Part shown: positions 44,542 to 52,857 of the stretch, piece by piece | How the letters are laid out: each line of letters begins with the position of its first letter | Numbering within the stretch: position 1 is the stretch's first letter | Assembly (NCBI GenBank): GCA_021298835.1 | Contig: JAJTHG010000011.1 | Span: 1-64,000 of the forward strand | Direction of reading: 5' to 3' | Source: Gemmatimonadota bacterium | GTDB taxonomy: Bacteria; Gemmatimonadota; Gemmatimonadetes; Gemmatimonadales; Gemmatimonadaceae | Length of the DNA: 64,000 nucleotides | Notes under the pieces: model-generated | What the model was told of the DNA's origin: nothing | What the model saw: only the letters and a program-made list of their open reading frames with translations | The model's database searches: none | Position numbers and translations under genes: made by a program

Positions 44542-45378
44542 ATGCGTGTCCGGCTCTGGCCGGTCCTGTGGCTCTTCGTCGCCTCGTCGGCGTCGGCCCA
44601 GACCGACTTCTACAACCCGGATCGCGGCCGTCCCCTGCTCATCGAGGACGCGACCACGATCGAATACCAATCGTTCGAGTTCCAGATGGCCCCGCTGCGC
44701 CTCGAGCGGGAGAACGGCGGCAAGTACTCGTGGGGGCTCGAACCCGAGCTGGCCTGGGGGGTGCGCCGCCGCACCCAGCTCGAGTTCGGCGTACCGCTCG
44801 CGATCATCGACAAGGCCGGGCGTCCCGTGCAGCGGGGGGTGGCGGGCCTCGACGTCGAACTCATGCACAACCTGAACGTCGAGACGCTCACCCTGCCGGC
44901 GCTGACGCTCGGCGTCTCGTCGCTGCTGCCGGTCGGCGACCTCGGGCCACGCGTCGCGTACGGCCGGCTCAAGGGGATCGCCACGCGCACGCTCGGGCTC
45001 GCCGGCCGCCTGCACGTGAACGTCGAGGCGACGGCCGGCCCGCGCGCCGAGCGGCTGGGCGGGGCGACGGGCGGCACGACCGCGGGGCCGAGCGGGCTCG
45101 AGCTGGCGCGCTGGATGGCCGGCGCGGCGTTCGATCGCGCGATACCCGCGCGCAGCGTGCTGCTGATGGCGGAGACCTACGCCCGCCGACCCCTCGATCC
45201 GTCGCGGCCGCTCGAATGGACGGCCGGGGCAGGGCTGCGCTGGCAGGTCGGCCCGCAGCTGGTCTTCGACGCCGCCGCCGGCCGCCGCGTCACCGGCACC
45301 GAGCAGGCGTGGTACCTCACCGTCGGCACCGCGTATGCATTCGGCATCGCGCGGTTCGTCCCCCTCGCGAGGCCCTGA
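44542..45378 (+). CDS. Outer-membrane beta-barrel protein of the copper island
   Basis: This 278-residue protein has a signal peptide ending in ASSASAQ. The rest is built of amphipathic strands with short turns, such as WGVRRRTQLEFGVPLAIID and WYLTVGTAYAFGIARF, a pattern of transporter-like outer-membrane proteins often seen next to metal pumps. No catalytic motif is visible. It starts 171 bases after the small exported protein; the gap shows nothing clear. The next gene begins two bases after its stop. It could let copper or a copper complex across the outer membrane. Confidence 0.6.
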   Translation: MRVRLWPVLWLFVASSASAQTDFYNPDRGRPLLIEDATTIEYQSFEFQMAPLRLERENGGKYSWGLEPELAWGVRRRTQLEFGVPLAIIDKAGRPVQRGVAGLDVELMHNLNVETLTLPALTLGVSSLLPVGDLGPRVAYGRLKGIATRTLGLAGRLHVNVEATAGPRAERLGGATGGTTAGPSGLELARWMAGAAFDRAIPARSVLLMAETYARRPLDPSRPLEWTAGAGLRWQVGPQLVFDAAAGRRVTGTEQAWYLTVGTAYAFGIARFVPLARP

Positions 45379-45380
45379 GC

Positions 45381-46550
45381 ATGCGCCGTCTCTCCCGTGT
45401 CCTGCGTCTGTGCGTCGCGGTCGCCGCCGCGTCCCCCGCAGCGCTCGCCGCCCAATGGGCGACCGTCGCCAAACAGTACTTCTACCCGGCCCCGCACAAC
45501 TGGGTCTTCCGCACGTGGTATCCCGCCGCGGACCGGCTCTTCAACGCCTTCGACTACGGCCACGCGATCATCTCCGAGGTGCTCCTCACGCACGACTCGG
45601 CGCGGGCCGTGCCGCGGCTCGAGGAGCGCGAGTACCAATACGTCACCGGCGTCCTGCTGCGGAATCCGCCGCGCCTGCCGATCGAGGAGGCGGCGGTGAT
45701 GCTCACCTACGTGCGTCTCGCGCCGGAGGCGAAGTTCATGTTCGAGTGGGCGCACGTGCTGCACCGGCAGGTGTACGACGTCCTCGCCGACCGCCGCCTG
45801 AGCCGCGCCCAGCAGGACAGCGCCGTGGATGTCATCTGGCGCTTCTACCGCTCGCGTCCCGACCTGGCGTTCAGCGCGGTGCCCAAGAGCATGGCGCTCA
45901 TGCAGGAGCAGTGGTATTCGCTGGCCTTCCGCCAGGCGTACCCGAAGATGAACGGGCTGATCTGGGCATATCACTGGCTGCAGATGGGGCTCTACGAACC
46001 CCTCGTCGTCGGTCGCACCGAGGAGGAGCGGCAGGCCGGCGTGGCGGCGGCGGTGGCGCGCTTCCGCCAGATGCTCGAGGGCGCCCCCGACGGCTTCCCG
46101 GTGGTCATGCCGATGACGCCGGCGATCGCCCCGGCCTTCACGGCGCGGTGGCCCCACCTGGCGGCGGTCTTCGACAACCTGCACTCGATGCACGACGTCG
46201 TCAGCGATATCCTGGCCAACCCCCGGGTGCCGGCGGGCGACAAGCGGCGGCTGATCCTCGAGGCCGCCCGCGCGTACCGCGACGACACCACCGAGGCGAT
46301 GACGGTCGAGGGGTGGAAGCGGATGGCCGTCGCGATGGGCCTGGAGAACCAGGGGGGGCCGGCCGTGGGCTTGCTGCCGGCGCTCGCCGTGCCGACGATG
46401 CCGCGCGGGGCCGTGATGCGGCACGACCGGGACGGCAACCCGGTGGGGGACCACGGACATCACCATCATCCTGTGATCCAGGACACACTGAGGAAGCCGC
46501 CGACTCCCCGGGACTCGACAGCCGCGCGTCGTGCTGCAAGCTTGCCGTGA
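45381..46550 (+). CDS. Exported Met/His/aromatic-rich protein, copper-linked, unknown
   Basis: This is a 389-residue protein I do not recognise. It has a signal peptide ending at ALAAQ. The mature part is mostly helical, with many Trp, Tyr, His and Met residues (YHWLQMGLYEP, EWAHVLHRQVYDV, LHSMHDVVSDIL) and a C-terminal H-G-H-H-H-H cluster followed by a Pro/Arg tail. No known catalytic motif was found. It lies two bases after the barrel gene and shares one base with the M3 peptidase start (TGATG). Context suggests a periplasmic metal-handling or redox protein. It is one of the best candidates for new biology here. Confidence 0.6.
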   Translation: MRRLSRVLRLCVAVAAASPAALAAQWATVAKQYFYPAPHNWVFRTWYPAADRLFNAFDYGHAIISEVLLTHDSARAVPRLEEREYQYVTGVLLRNPPRLPIEEAAVMLTYVRLAPEAKFMFEWAHVLHRQVYDVLADRRLSRAQQDSAVDVIWRFYRSRPDLAFSAVPKSMALMQEQWYSLAFRQAYPKMNGLIWAYHWLQMGLYEPLVVGRTEEERQAGVAAAVARFRQMLEGAPDGFPVVMPMTPAIAPAFTARWPHLAAVFDNLHSMHDVVSDILANPRVPAGDKRRLILEAARAYRDDTTEAMTVEGWKRMAVAMGLENQGGPAVGLLPALAVPTMPRGAVMRHDRDGNPVGDHGHHHHPVIQDTLRKPPTPRDSTAARRAASLP

Positions 46551-48289
46551 TGATCCGGCTGCCAGAATCCCCCGACGCCTTCGCCGACGCCACGTGGGCC
46601 GAGGTCGCCCCGTGGTACGACGCCCTGGCCGAGGCGCCGCTCGCCTCCGCGACGGCCGAAGCGTGGCTGGCGACCTGGTCCCGGCTCGAGGAGCTTGTCG
46701 CCGAGGCGGGGACGCGCGCACTCATCGCCTACACGTGCGACACGGCCGACGCGGGGAAGGAGCGCACCTACCTCCGGTTCTTCTCCGAGATCTTCCCCAA
46801 GTCGGAGGCCCAGCAGGTGCGGCTCGCGCGGCGGCTGCTCGACCTCGACATCCCGCGCCGCGACCTGCAGCCGGTGCTGGAGCAGTTCCGGATGGACGTC
46901 CGCATCTTCCGCGACGAGAACGTCCCGCTCCACGCCGAACTCGAGGCCCTCGCCGCCGAGTACCAGAAGATCACCGGCGGCTTGTCGGCGGACTGGGACG
47001 GCGAGCCGAAGACGATCCCCCAGCTGCAGCCGTACCTGCAGGACGCCGACCGCGGCGTGCGCGAGCGCGCCTTCCGCCTCGGGGCCCGGGCCTACCTCGA
47101 GAAGCGCGACGCCCTCGCCGACCTGTTCGACCGCATGTACGAGCGGCGGCAGGCGCTGGCGCGCAACGCCGGCTTCGCGGACTATCAGGCGTACGCGTTC
47201 GCGGCCAAACACCGCGCCGACTACACGCCGGACGACTGCCGCCGCTTCCACGAAGCGGTCGAGCAGGTGGTGGTGCCCGCGGCCGAGCGGCTGCTGGCGT
47301 ACCGGCGCGAGTGCCTCGACCTCGGGACCCTGCGGCCATGGGACCTCGCGGTGGACCCCGACGGAGCACCGCCGCTCCGGCCGTTCGCCGACGACGCCGG
47401 CTTCGTCTCGGGGGCGCAGCGGGCCTTCACCACGCTCGATCCGCAGTTCGGCGCGTGGTTCGGCGAAATGGAGCGCGCCGGCCTGCTCGACCTCGAGAGC
47501 CGGCCCGGGAAGGCCCCGGGGGGCTACTGCACCAAGCTGGCCGCGCAGCGCGTGCCGTTCATCTTCATGAATGCCGTCGGCGTCGCCGACGACGTGAACA
47601 CGCTCGTCCACGAGGCCGGCCACTGCTTCCACGCCTTCGAGGCGCGCGAACATCCGTTCATCTGGCAGCGAGGCACGGGGAGCGAGGCGGCCGAGCTGGC
47701 GTCGATGGCCATGGAGCTGCTCGCGGCACCGCACCTGGTGCGGCCTACCGGCTACTACTCGTCCGAGGACGCACGCCGTGCCCAGCTCGAGCACCTCGAG
47801 GACGTGATCTTCTCGCTGCCGCACATCGCGAGCGTGGACGCCTTCCAGGCGTGGATCTACACATCGGGTCGCGGGCACGACGCGGCGGCCCGCGACGCGG
47901 CGTGGCTGGAGATCCGCGCGCGCTTCGAGCGCGGCATCGACTGGTCGGGTCTCGAGGCCGAGCGGACGGCCCGGTGGTACCGGCAGCTCCACATCTTCGA
48001 ATACCCGTTCTACTACATCGAGTACGGCATCGCGCAGCTCGGCGCGCTGCAGGTCTGGCGCCGGTCGCTGCAGGACCCGGCCGATGCGGTGCGGCGCTAC
48101 CGCGAGGCGCTCCGGCTCGGAGGGACCGCCCGCCTGCCCGAGATCTACGCCGCCGCCGGCGCGCGGCTCGTCTTCGACGCCGCGACGATGAGCGAGCTCG
48201 TGGGGCTCGTCGAGGCCCGGATCGCCGAACTGCGCCGGGCCGCCCGGATCTCCCCCGCGCTCGGCGTTCCCGTCGTCGCGCGGCGGTAA
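46550..48289 (+). CDS. M3-family oligoendopeptidase (PepF-like)
   Basis: This 579-residue cytoplasmic zinc peptidase has the M3 motif LVHEAGHCFHAF (HExxH) with the downstream Glu in the segment following it, and the C-terminal substrate-binding stretch YYIEYGIAQLGALQVW. Length and layout match oligoendopeptidase F, which clips short peptides. There is no signal peptide. The ATG at 46550 shares one base with the previous stop, so it may be co-translated with the copper-linked unknown. AAGCTT six bases before the ATG could also act as a -10. Confidence 0.93.
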   Translation: MIRLPESPDAFADATWAEVAPWYDALAEAPLASATAEAWLATWSRLEELVAEAGTRALIAYTCDTADAGKERTYLRFFSEIFPKSEAQQVRLARRLLDLDIPRRDLQPVLEQFRMDVRIFRDENVPLHAELEALAAEYQKITGGLSADWDGEPKTIPQLQPYLQDADRGVRERAFRLGARAYLEKRDALADLFDRMYERRQALARNAGFADYQAYAFAAKHRADYTPDDCRRFHEAVEQVVVPAAERLLAYRRECLDLGTLRPWDLAVDPDGAPPLRPFADDAGFVSGAQRAFTTLDPQFGAWFGEMERAGLLDLESRPGKAPGGYCTKLAAQRVPFIFMNAVGVADDVNTLVHEAGHCFHAFEAREHPFIWQRGTGSEAAELASMAMELLAAPHLVRPTGYYSSEDARRAQLEHLEDVIFSLPHIASVDAFQAWIYTSGRGHDAAARDAAWLEIRARFERGIDWSGLEAERTARWYRQLHIFEYPFYYIEYGIAQLGALQVWRRSLQDPADAVRRYREALRLGGTARLPEIYAAAGARLVFDAATMSELVGLVEARIAELRRAARISPALGVPVVARR

Positions 48290-48376
48290 CCGCCGCGCGC
48301 CGCCGCCGCCGCCGGCCGCCGGTCCGCGCCGGCCGCAGCGCTGGCGTCCGGCGGGCGCGCGGGCTTTCTTGCGCGC

Positions 48377-48949
48377 GTGTCCGCCGCCGCCGAGTGGGTC
48401 GAGATCGCCGCCGCCTCGCTCGGCATCGCCAGCGTCTGGTTGGCGGCGCGCGAGCGGATGCTGTCGTGGCCGCTCGGTCTCCTCAACGTGCTGGCCTACG
48501 CGGGCATCTTCTGGGGGGCGCGGCTCTATGCGAACGCCGGCCTGCAGGTCGGCTACCTGCTGCTCAACGCGCTGGGCTGGTGGCGCTGGCGCCATGGCGG
48601 GGCCGCCGACCTCCCGGTGACCCGCACCCCGCGGCGGGCCGTCCCGCTCCTCGCCGCGAGCGTCGCGGCGCTGTCGGTCGCGCTCTACGTGCCGCTCGCG
48701 CGCGCCGGCGGCACGGCACCGGCGCTGGACGCCACGCTCACGGCCGCCTCGCTGGTCGCCCAATGGCAACTGACCCGCAAGCGGGCCGACACCTGGGCGT
48801 GGTGGATCGCGATCAACGTCGGCTACCTCGTCCTGCTCGTGGGCCAGGGGCTGTGGCCGTCGGTGGTGCAGTACGCGGTGTTCCTCGGGATCGCCGTGGA
48901 CGGCCATCGCCGGTGGTGGCGCGACACCCCCGGCGCCGCCGCGACGTAG
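48377..48949 (+). CDS. pnuC: PnuC-like nicotinamide riboside transporter
   Basis: This 190-residue membrane protein has the PnuC/SWEET-like pattern of seven short helices. It opens with EWVEIAAASLGIASVWLAAR and has WPLGLLNVLAYAGIFWGARLYANAGLQ and WWIAINVGYLVLLVGQGLWP, matching the Trp-rich family core that binds nicotinamide riboside. It supplies an NAD precursor. The start is GTG at 48377, preceded six bases upstream by TTTCTT, a weak variant of the -10 box. The CPBP protease gene follows by seven bases. Confidence 0.88.
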   Translation: MSAAAEWVEIAAASLGIASVWLAARERMLSWPLGLLNVLAYAGIFWGARLYANAGLQVGYLLLNALGWWRWRHGGAADLPVTRTPRRAVPLLAASVAALSVALYVPLARAGGTAPALDATLTAASLVAQWQLTRKRADTWAWWIAINVGYLVLLVGQGLWPSVVQYAVFLGIAVDGHRRWWRDTPGAAAT

Positions 48950-48956
48950 GATCGCC

Positions 48957-49685
48957 ATGGACTCCGACCGCTACTTCGCGACCGTCCGGTCGCCCCGATA
49001 CGCGGTGCTGTTCGCCCTGCCGCTGCTGCTGTCCTACGAGGCGCTCGTCGCCGCCCGGGGGATGACCGGGGGAACCGTGCGCAACGGGGCCGACGCGCTG
49101 GTGACGTGGCTCTTCACCGCCGTCGCCGGCCCCGACGGCCCCCTGCTGTTCGGGGCCCTGCTCGTGGGCGGCGGCGCGTGGCTCGCCTGGCGCGACCGCC
49201 GCGGCGGTGCGCTTCGCCCCGCCTGGTTCGCGGTGATGTTCGTCGAGTCCGCAGCGCTGGCGGTCGCGACGGCGGTGGTCGTCGGGTCGGTGACCGCGCA
49301 GGTGCTCGGCCAAGCGGGACTCCTCGCCGCCATGACCGCGCCGCTCGAGCAACTCTCCGCCGCAGACCGGCTGGCCGTGTCGCTCGGCGCGGGGCTCTAC
49401 GAGGAGCTCGTCTTCCGCGTCGTGCTCGTCACCGGGCTCGCCTGGCTGGGCCGCGCGGCGTTCGGCTGGAAGGCCGGGCCGGCCATGGGCGTCGCGGTGG
49501 CGGCGTCGGCGGTCCTGTTCAGCGCCTTCCACTACGTCGGCCCCGGCGGCGACACCTTCTCGGTCGCCTCGTTCACGTTCCGCCTGCTCGCCGGCGCCTG
49601 GTTCAGCGGGCTCTACGCGCTGCGCGGCTTCGGCATCGCGGCGTGGACGCACGCCCTCTACGACGTCGGCGTGTTGCTGCTCTGA
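48957..49685 (+). CDS. CPBP intramembrane metalloprotease
   Basis: This 242-residue polytopic membrane protein has the CPBP (CAAX protease/bacteriocin-processing) motifs: LYEELVFRVVLV with the EE-x-x-x-R motif near residue 142, FSAFHYVG with His near 190, and the final GIAAWTHALYDVG. Relatives cleave within membranes in maturation or signalling. No bacteriocin or prenylated substrate is evident nearby. ATG 48957 follows the pnuC stop closely, suggesting a shared transcript. A gap of 149 bases follows, in which I see no signal. Confidence 0.87.
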   Translation: MDSDRYFATVRSPRYAVLFALPLLLSYEALVAARGMTGGTVRNGADALVTWLFTAVAGPDGPLLFGALLVGGGAWLAWRDRRGGALRPAWFAVMFVESAALAVATAVVVGSVTAQVLGQAGLLAAMTAPLEQLSAADRLAVSLGAGLYEELVFRVVLVTGLAWLGRAAFGWKAGPAMGVAVAASAVLFSAFHYVGPGGDTFSVASFTFRLLAGAWFSGLYALRGFGIAAWTHALYDVGVLLL

Positions 49686-49834
49686 GGCGCGGCCGTGACG
49701 CGGCCGACACGGGGTCGTGGGCGGATCGTGCGGTAGGCCTCGCACCCTTCACGTCCGGAGCGCGCCCTCGCGTGCCGGCCTGCCGGGCGGCAGGCGGCAT
49801 CCGATTCGACGCGGGGGCCACACCGGAGATCCGC

Positions 49835-50683
49835 ATGTCCCCGTCGCCCGTGGTGTCCCGCGTCGTCGTCGCCGTGCTCGACGGCCTTCGACCGGATGCG
49901 ATTGACCCGTTCGACCTGCGGCACTGGAAGCGGCTGGCCCGGGGAGGGGCCGAGACGCGCGCCGGCACCAGCGTGCGCCCCAGCGTGACCGCTGCCGCAC
50001 TGACGTCCCTGTTCACCGGCGTCGCGCCCTCGGTGCACGGTATCGAGTCCGAGGCCTTCCGGTTGCCGAAGCAACCCGGCCGACTTCCGCTCGTGACAAA
50101 GGTGCTGGCGGCCCACGGCATCCCCACGACGGTGCACATCCGTCGCATCCCGTGGCTCTGTCGCGGCCTCGCGCGTCAGTTCGCGCGGCACGCGGGCGCT
50201 GCCCGCGTCACCATGACGGGGGACCACGCCCCCGAGATCCTCGCCGCGGCCGAGGGGACACTGCGGGAACGCCTCCCCGGCTTCACGTTCCTGCACTTCC
50301 CCGACGCCGACCGGGCCGGCCACGCGCACGGCTGGATGAGCGGTGCCTACGCCGCGGCGGCGCGCACGCTCGACGACACCCTCGGGCGCCTCGCCGGGAT
50401 GCTCGAGCTGGATCGCGGCGACGACACGCTGCTGATCGCCTGCGCCGACCACGGCGGCGGCGGCGCCGTGCCGACCCACCACCACAGCGCGCATCCGCTG
50501 GACACGACCATCCCGATCCTGATGGCGGGACGCGGCGTGCGTCCTGGCGTGTGCCTCGACGGGGCGAGCTGGCTGGATCTGCCGGCGACCGTCGCGTGGA
50601 CCCTTGGCGTCACGCCGCCGTCGGCGTGGGACGGGCGGCCGCTCACCGAGGCGTTCGCCGAGACGCTGGTGGCCGCCGCCTGA
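49835..50683 (+). CDS. Alkaline-phosphatase-superfamily phosphodiesterase
   Basis: This 282-residue protein has the type I phosphodiesterase/nucleotide pyrophosphatase fold. VVVAVLDGLRPDAID supplies the first metal Asp, the Thr nucleophile lies in SVTAAALTSLFTG, HFPDADRAGHAHGW gives Asp/His metal ligands, and ACADHGGGG with HHHSAHPLD gives the last set. No signal peptide is visible. The substrate may be a lipid- or sugar-linked phosphate, since glycosyltransferases follow. ATG 49835 starts just before the core strand. Confidence 0.85.
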   Translation: MSPSPVVSRVVVAVLDGLRPDAIDPFDLRHWKRLARGGAETRAGTSVRPSVTAAALTSLFTGVAPSVHGIESEAFRLPKQPGRLPLVTKVLAAHGIPTTVHIRRIPWLCRGLARQFARHAGAARVTMTGDHAPEILAAAEGTLRERLPGFTFLHFPDADRAGHAHGWMSGAYAAAARTLDDTLGRLAGMLELDRGDDTLLIACADHGGGGAVPTHHHSAHPLDTTIPILMAGRGVRPGVCLDGASWLDLPATVAWTLGVTPPSAWDGRPLTEAFAETLVAAA

Positions 50684-50725
50684 CGCGGGCCCCGTCACGA
50701 GATCGCCGTTCGTCACGTCCGCCGT

Positions 50726-50731
50726 TACCTT
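50726..50731 (+). promoter_or_regulatory. Candidate -10 box (TACCTT) for glycan cluster
   Basis: TACCTT lies 26 bases before the ATG at 50758, giving a leader of about 20 bases. It matches the recurring TANCTT box and would drive the glycosyltransferase operon. Confidence 0.45.
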
Positions 50732-50757
50732 GCACGGCAGGACGCGTCGTCCGTACG

Positions 50758-52101
50758 ATGCGCGCAACGCGTCCGCCCCCCATGCCCGACACGCGCCTCG
50801 CCGCCACCGCCACCGCCGCCCCGCCGCCGCTCGATCGTCCGGCGGGGCCGCCGTCGTTGACGGATCGGTTGTTCCCGCTCGAGCCGCTGCCCGAGATCGA
50901 GATCGCCACCGCGCCGCTGGCGCCGCCGCGCCGGCCGGATGCGTCGCTCTCGGTGCTCGACGTCAGCGAGTTCTTCGGCGAGACGTCGGGCGGCATCCGC
51001 ACCTACCTGCTCGAGAAGGCGAAGTACGTCGAGGCGCACCCGGAGCTGCGGCAGGTGATCATGGTGCCGGGCCCCGAGGACGCCATTTCCGAGAGCGACG
51101 GCGTCCGCGTGTACCGCCTGCGCGGGCCGGCGATCCCCAAGCAGAAGCCCTATCGCTTCATGCTGGCGACGCGTTCGACCCGGCGGGTCGTCGAGCACGA
51201 GGCGCCGGACCTGATCGAGGTCGGCAGCCCCGGCTTGGTGCCGTGGCTGATGCGCCTCGCCACGCGGCGGATCGAGACCCCGCTGGTGTACTTCTACCAC
51301 AGCAACTTCCCGCGGGTCTTCGCGCCGTTCCCCGAGCGCGCGACGGCGGCGCGGCGGTGGCTCTACCGGGCCTCGTGGCAATACGCGCGACGGCTCGACC
51401 GCATGTTCGACGTCACCATCGCGGCCTCCGACTTCTCGGTGGACGAACTGCGCGGCGCGGGCATCGACCGGGTGGTCAAGGTGCCGCTGGGCGTGGACCT
51501 CGCGTTCTTCCGCCCGGATCGCCAGGCGCGGCGCGCCGAGGTGCGCGCGCGGCTCGGGTTCGACGACCGGCCGTTGGCGGTGTTCGTGGGGCGCTTCGCG
51601 AAGGAGAAGGAGCTCGACCTGCTGGTGCGCGCATGGGCGGAGGTCGAGCGGACCTCCGACTGCGAGCTGGCGATCGTCGGCGACGGCCCGATGCGCCCGA
51701 TGCTGCAGGCGCTGGCCGCGGGCCGGCGGCGCGTCCACTTCGTTCCCTTCCAGACGAACCGCGACGCGCTGGCCGACGTCGTCGCGGCGGCCGACTTCTT
51801 CGTCGCCCCCTGCTCGCAGGAGACCTTCGGGCTCAGCTCGCTCGAGGCGCTCGCCACCGGCATCCCCGTGCTGTCGGCCGATCGCGGCGGCGTCTCGGAG
51901 CAGGTCCGGCGCTCCGGCGCCGGCACCTGCTTCGCCAGCGGCGAGCCCGCCGCCCTCGCCGAGGGAGTGCGGCAGATGGTCCAGGCGGACCTCGCGGCGC
52001 TCGGCGCTCGTGGCCGCGCGTACGCGGAGCGCGAGCACGCGTGGTCCACGGTGTTCGACCGCATCGTCGCGGTCTATCGCGACGTCGTCGCGGCGCGCTG
52101 A
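50758..52101 (+). CDS. GT4-family glycosyltransferase
   Basis: This 447-residue GT-B glycosyltransferase has an N-terminal domain with SEFFGETSGGIRTYLLEKAK (acceptor-side glycine loop) and a C-terminal nucleotide-sugar domain with VFVGRFAKEKELDLLVRAW and the E-x7-E motif region QETFGLSSLEALATGIPVLS. The first 60 residues are a low-complexity leader. An in-frame ATG at 50782 is an alternative start. It probably transfers a sugar to a lipid or glycan at the inner membrane. A DUF2334 deacetylase gene follows by 12 bases. Confidence 0.9.
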   Translation: MRATRPPPMPDTRLAATATAAPPPLDRPAGPPSLTDRLFPLEPLPEIEIATAPLAPPRRPDASLSVLDVSEFFGETSGGIRTYLLEKAKYVEAHPELRQVIMVPGPEDAISESDGVRVYRLRGPAIPKQKPYRFMLATRSTRRVVEHEAPDLIEVGSPGLVPWLMRLATRRIETPLVYFYHSNFPRVFAPFPERATAARRWLYRASWQYARRLDRMFDVTIAASDFSVDELRGAGIDRVVKVPLGVDLAFFRPDRQARRAEVRARLGFDDRPLAVFVGRFAKEKELDLLVRAWAEVERTSDCELAIVGDGPMRPMLQALAAGRRRVHFVPFQTNRDALADVVAAADFFVAPCSQETFGLSSLEALATGIPVLSADRGGVSEQVRRSGAGTCFASGEPAALAEGVRQMVQADLAALGARGRAYAEREHAWSTVFDRIVAVYRDVVAAR

Positions 52102-52113
52102 CCGGCGACGCGC

Positions 52114-52857
52114 GTGCGGCTGCTCGTCTCGATCCACGACGTCACGCCGGCGCTGCGCGCCGAGTGCGAGGCCCTGTGGGCGATGTGCCGCGCGCAGGAC
52201 GTCACCCCCGCGCTGCTGGTGGTCCCCGACTGGCACGGCCGCGCCCCGCTCGCCGCCGATCGTGCGTTCGTCCGCTGGCTGCTCGATCGCGCCGCCGAGG
52301 GGGCGGAGATCTTCCTGCACGGCGAGCGGCACGACGAGGCGGGCTTGCCCCGCACGTTGAGCGACCACTGGCGGGCGTTCGGCCGCACGGCCGGCGAGGG
52401 GGAGTTCCTCACCCTCGACGCGGCGCCGGCGTTCGAGCGCATGGCGCGCGGGGCGGAACTGCTGCGCGGGCTCGGCCTCGACCCGATCGGCTTCATCCCG
52501 CCCGCATGGCTCTCGCGGCCGGGATGCTGGGAGGCGGCGCGTCGGCTCGACCTCCGCGTCGGCGAGGACCACCGGCACGTGATCCTCATCCGCGAGGACG
52601 AGTGGCGTGTGGTGCCGAACCTCTGCTGGAGCGGCCGGACCCCCGTCCGCGCGGTGGTGTCGCGCGCGGTCGTGGCGCGTCAGGCGCGGCGCCTCGTGCC
52701 CGGTGAACTGGCCCGCGTCGTCCTGCATCCGGCCGACCTGCGGCATCCCGCGACGACCGCGGGGACGCGCGAGGTGCTGGCGTCGCTGCTGGCGCGCGGG
52801 GGGCGGACGGTGCCGTACGCGGGGCTCCTGGCCGGCGCATCCGCGGTGGCCGCGTGA
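52114..52857 (+). CDS. DUF2334 polysaccharide-deacetylase-like protein
   Basis: This 247-residue protein opens with LLVSIHDVTPALRAECEALW, which is the DUF2334/NodB-like start with the metal-side His-Asp. ALLVVPDWHGRAP and IFLHGERHDEAGL supply further His/Asp residues of the barrel. FIPPAWLSRPGCWEAARRL matches the later loop. It is likely to remove an N-acetyl or similar group from a sugar. The start is GTG at 52114. The next GTG overlaps its stop by four bases. Its place between two glycosyltransferases suggests it edits their product. Confidence 0.85.
   Translation: MRLLVSIHDVTPALRAECEALWAMCRAQDVTPALLVVPDWHGRAPLAADRAFVRWLLDRAAEGAEIFLHGERHDEAGLPRTLSDHWRAFGRTAGEGEFLTLDAAPAFERMARGAELLRGLGLDPIGFIPPAWLSRPGCWEAARRLDLRVGEDHRHVILIREDEWRVVPNLCWSGRTPVRAVVSRAVVARQARRLVPGELARVVLHPADLRHPATTAGTREVLASLLARGGRTVPYAGLLAGASAVAA

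Noticed and set aside
43905-45380. Long frame running from csoR into the copper unknown at 45381
   Set aside because: Upstream of 45381 it is a shadow of csoR, the small exported protein and the barrel gene. The signal peptide begins at 45381.
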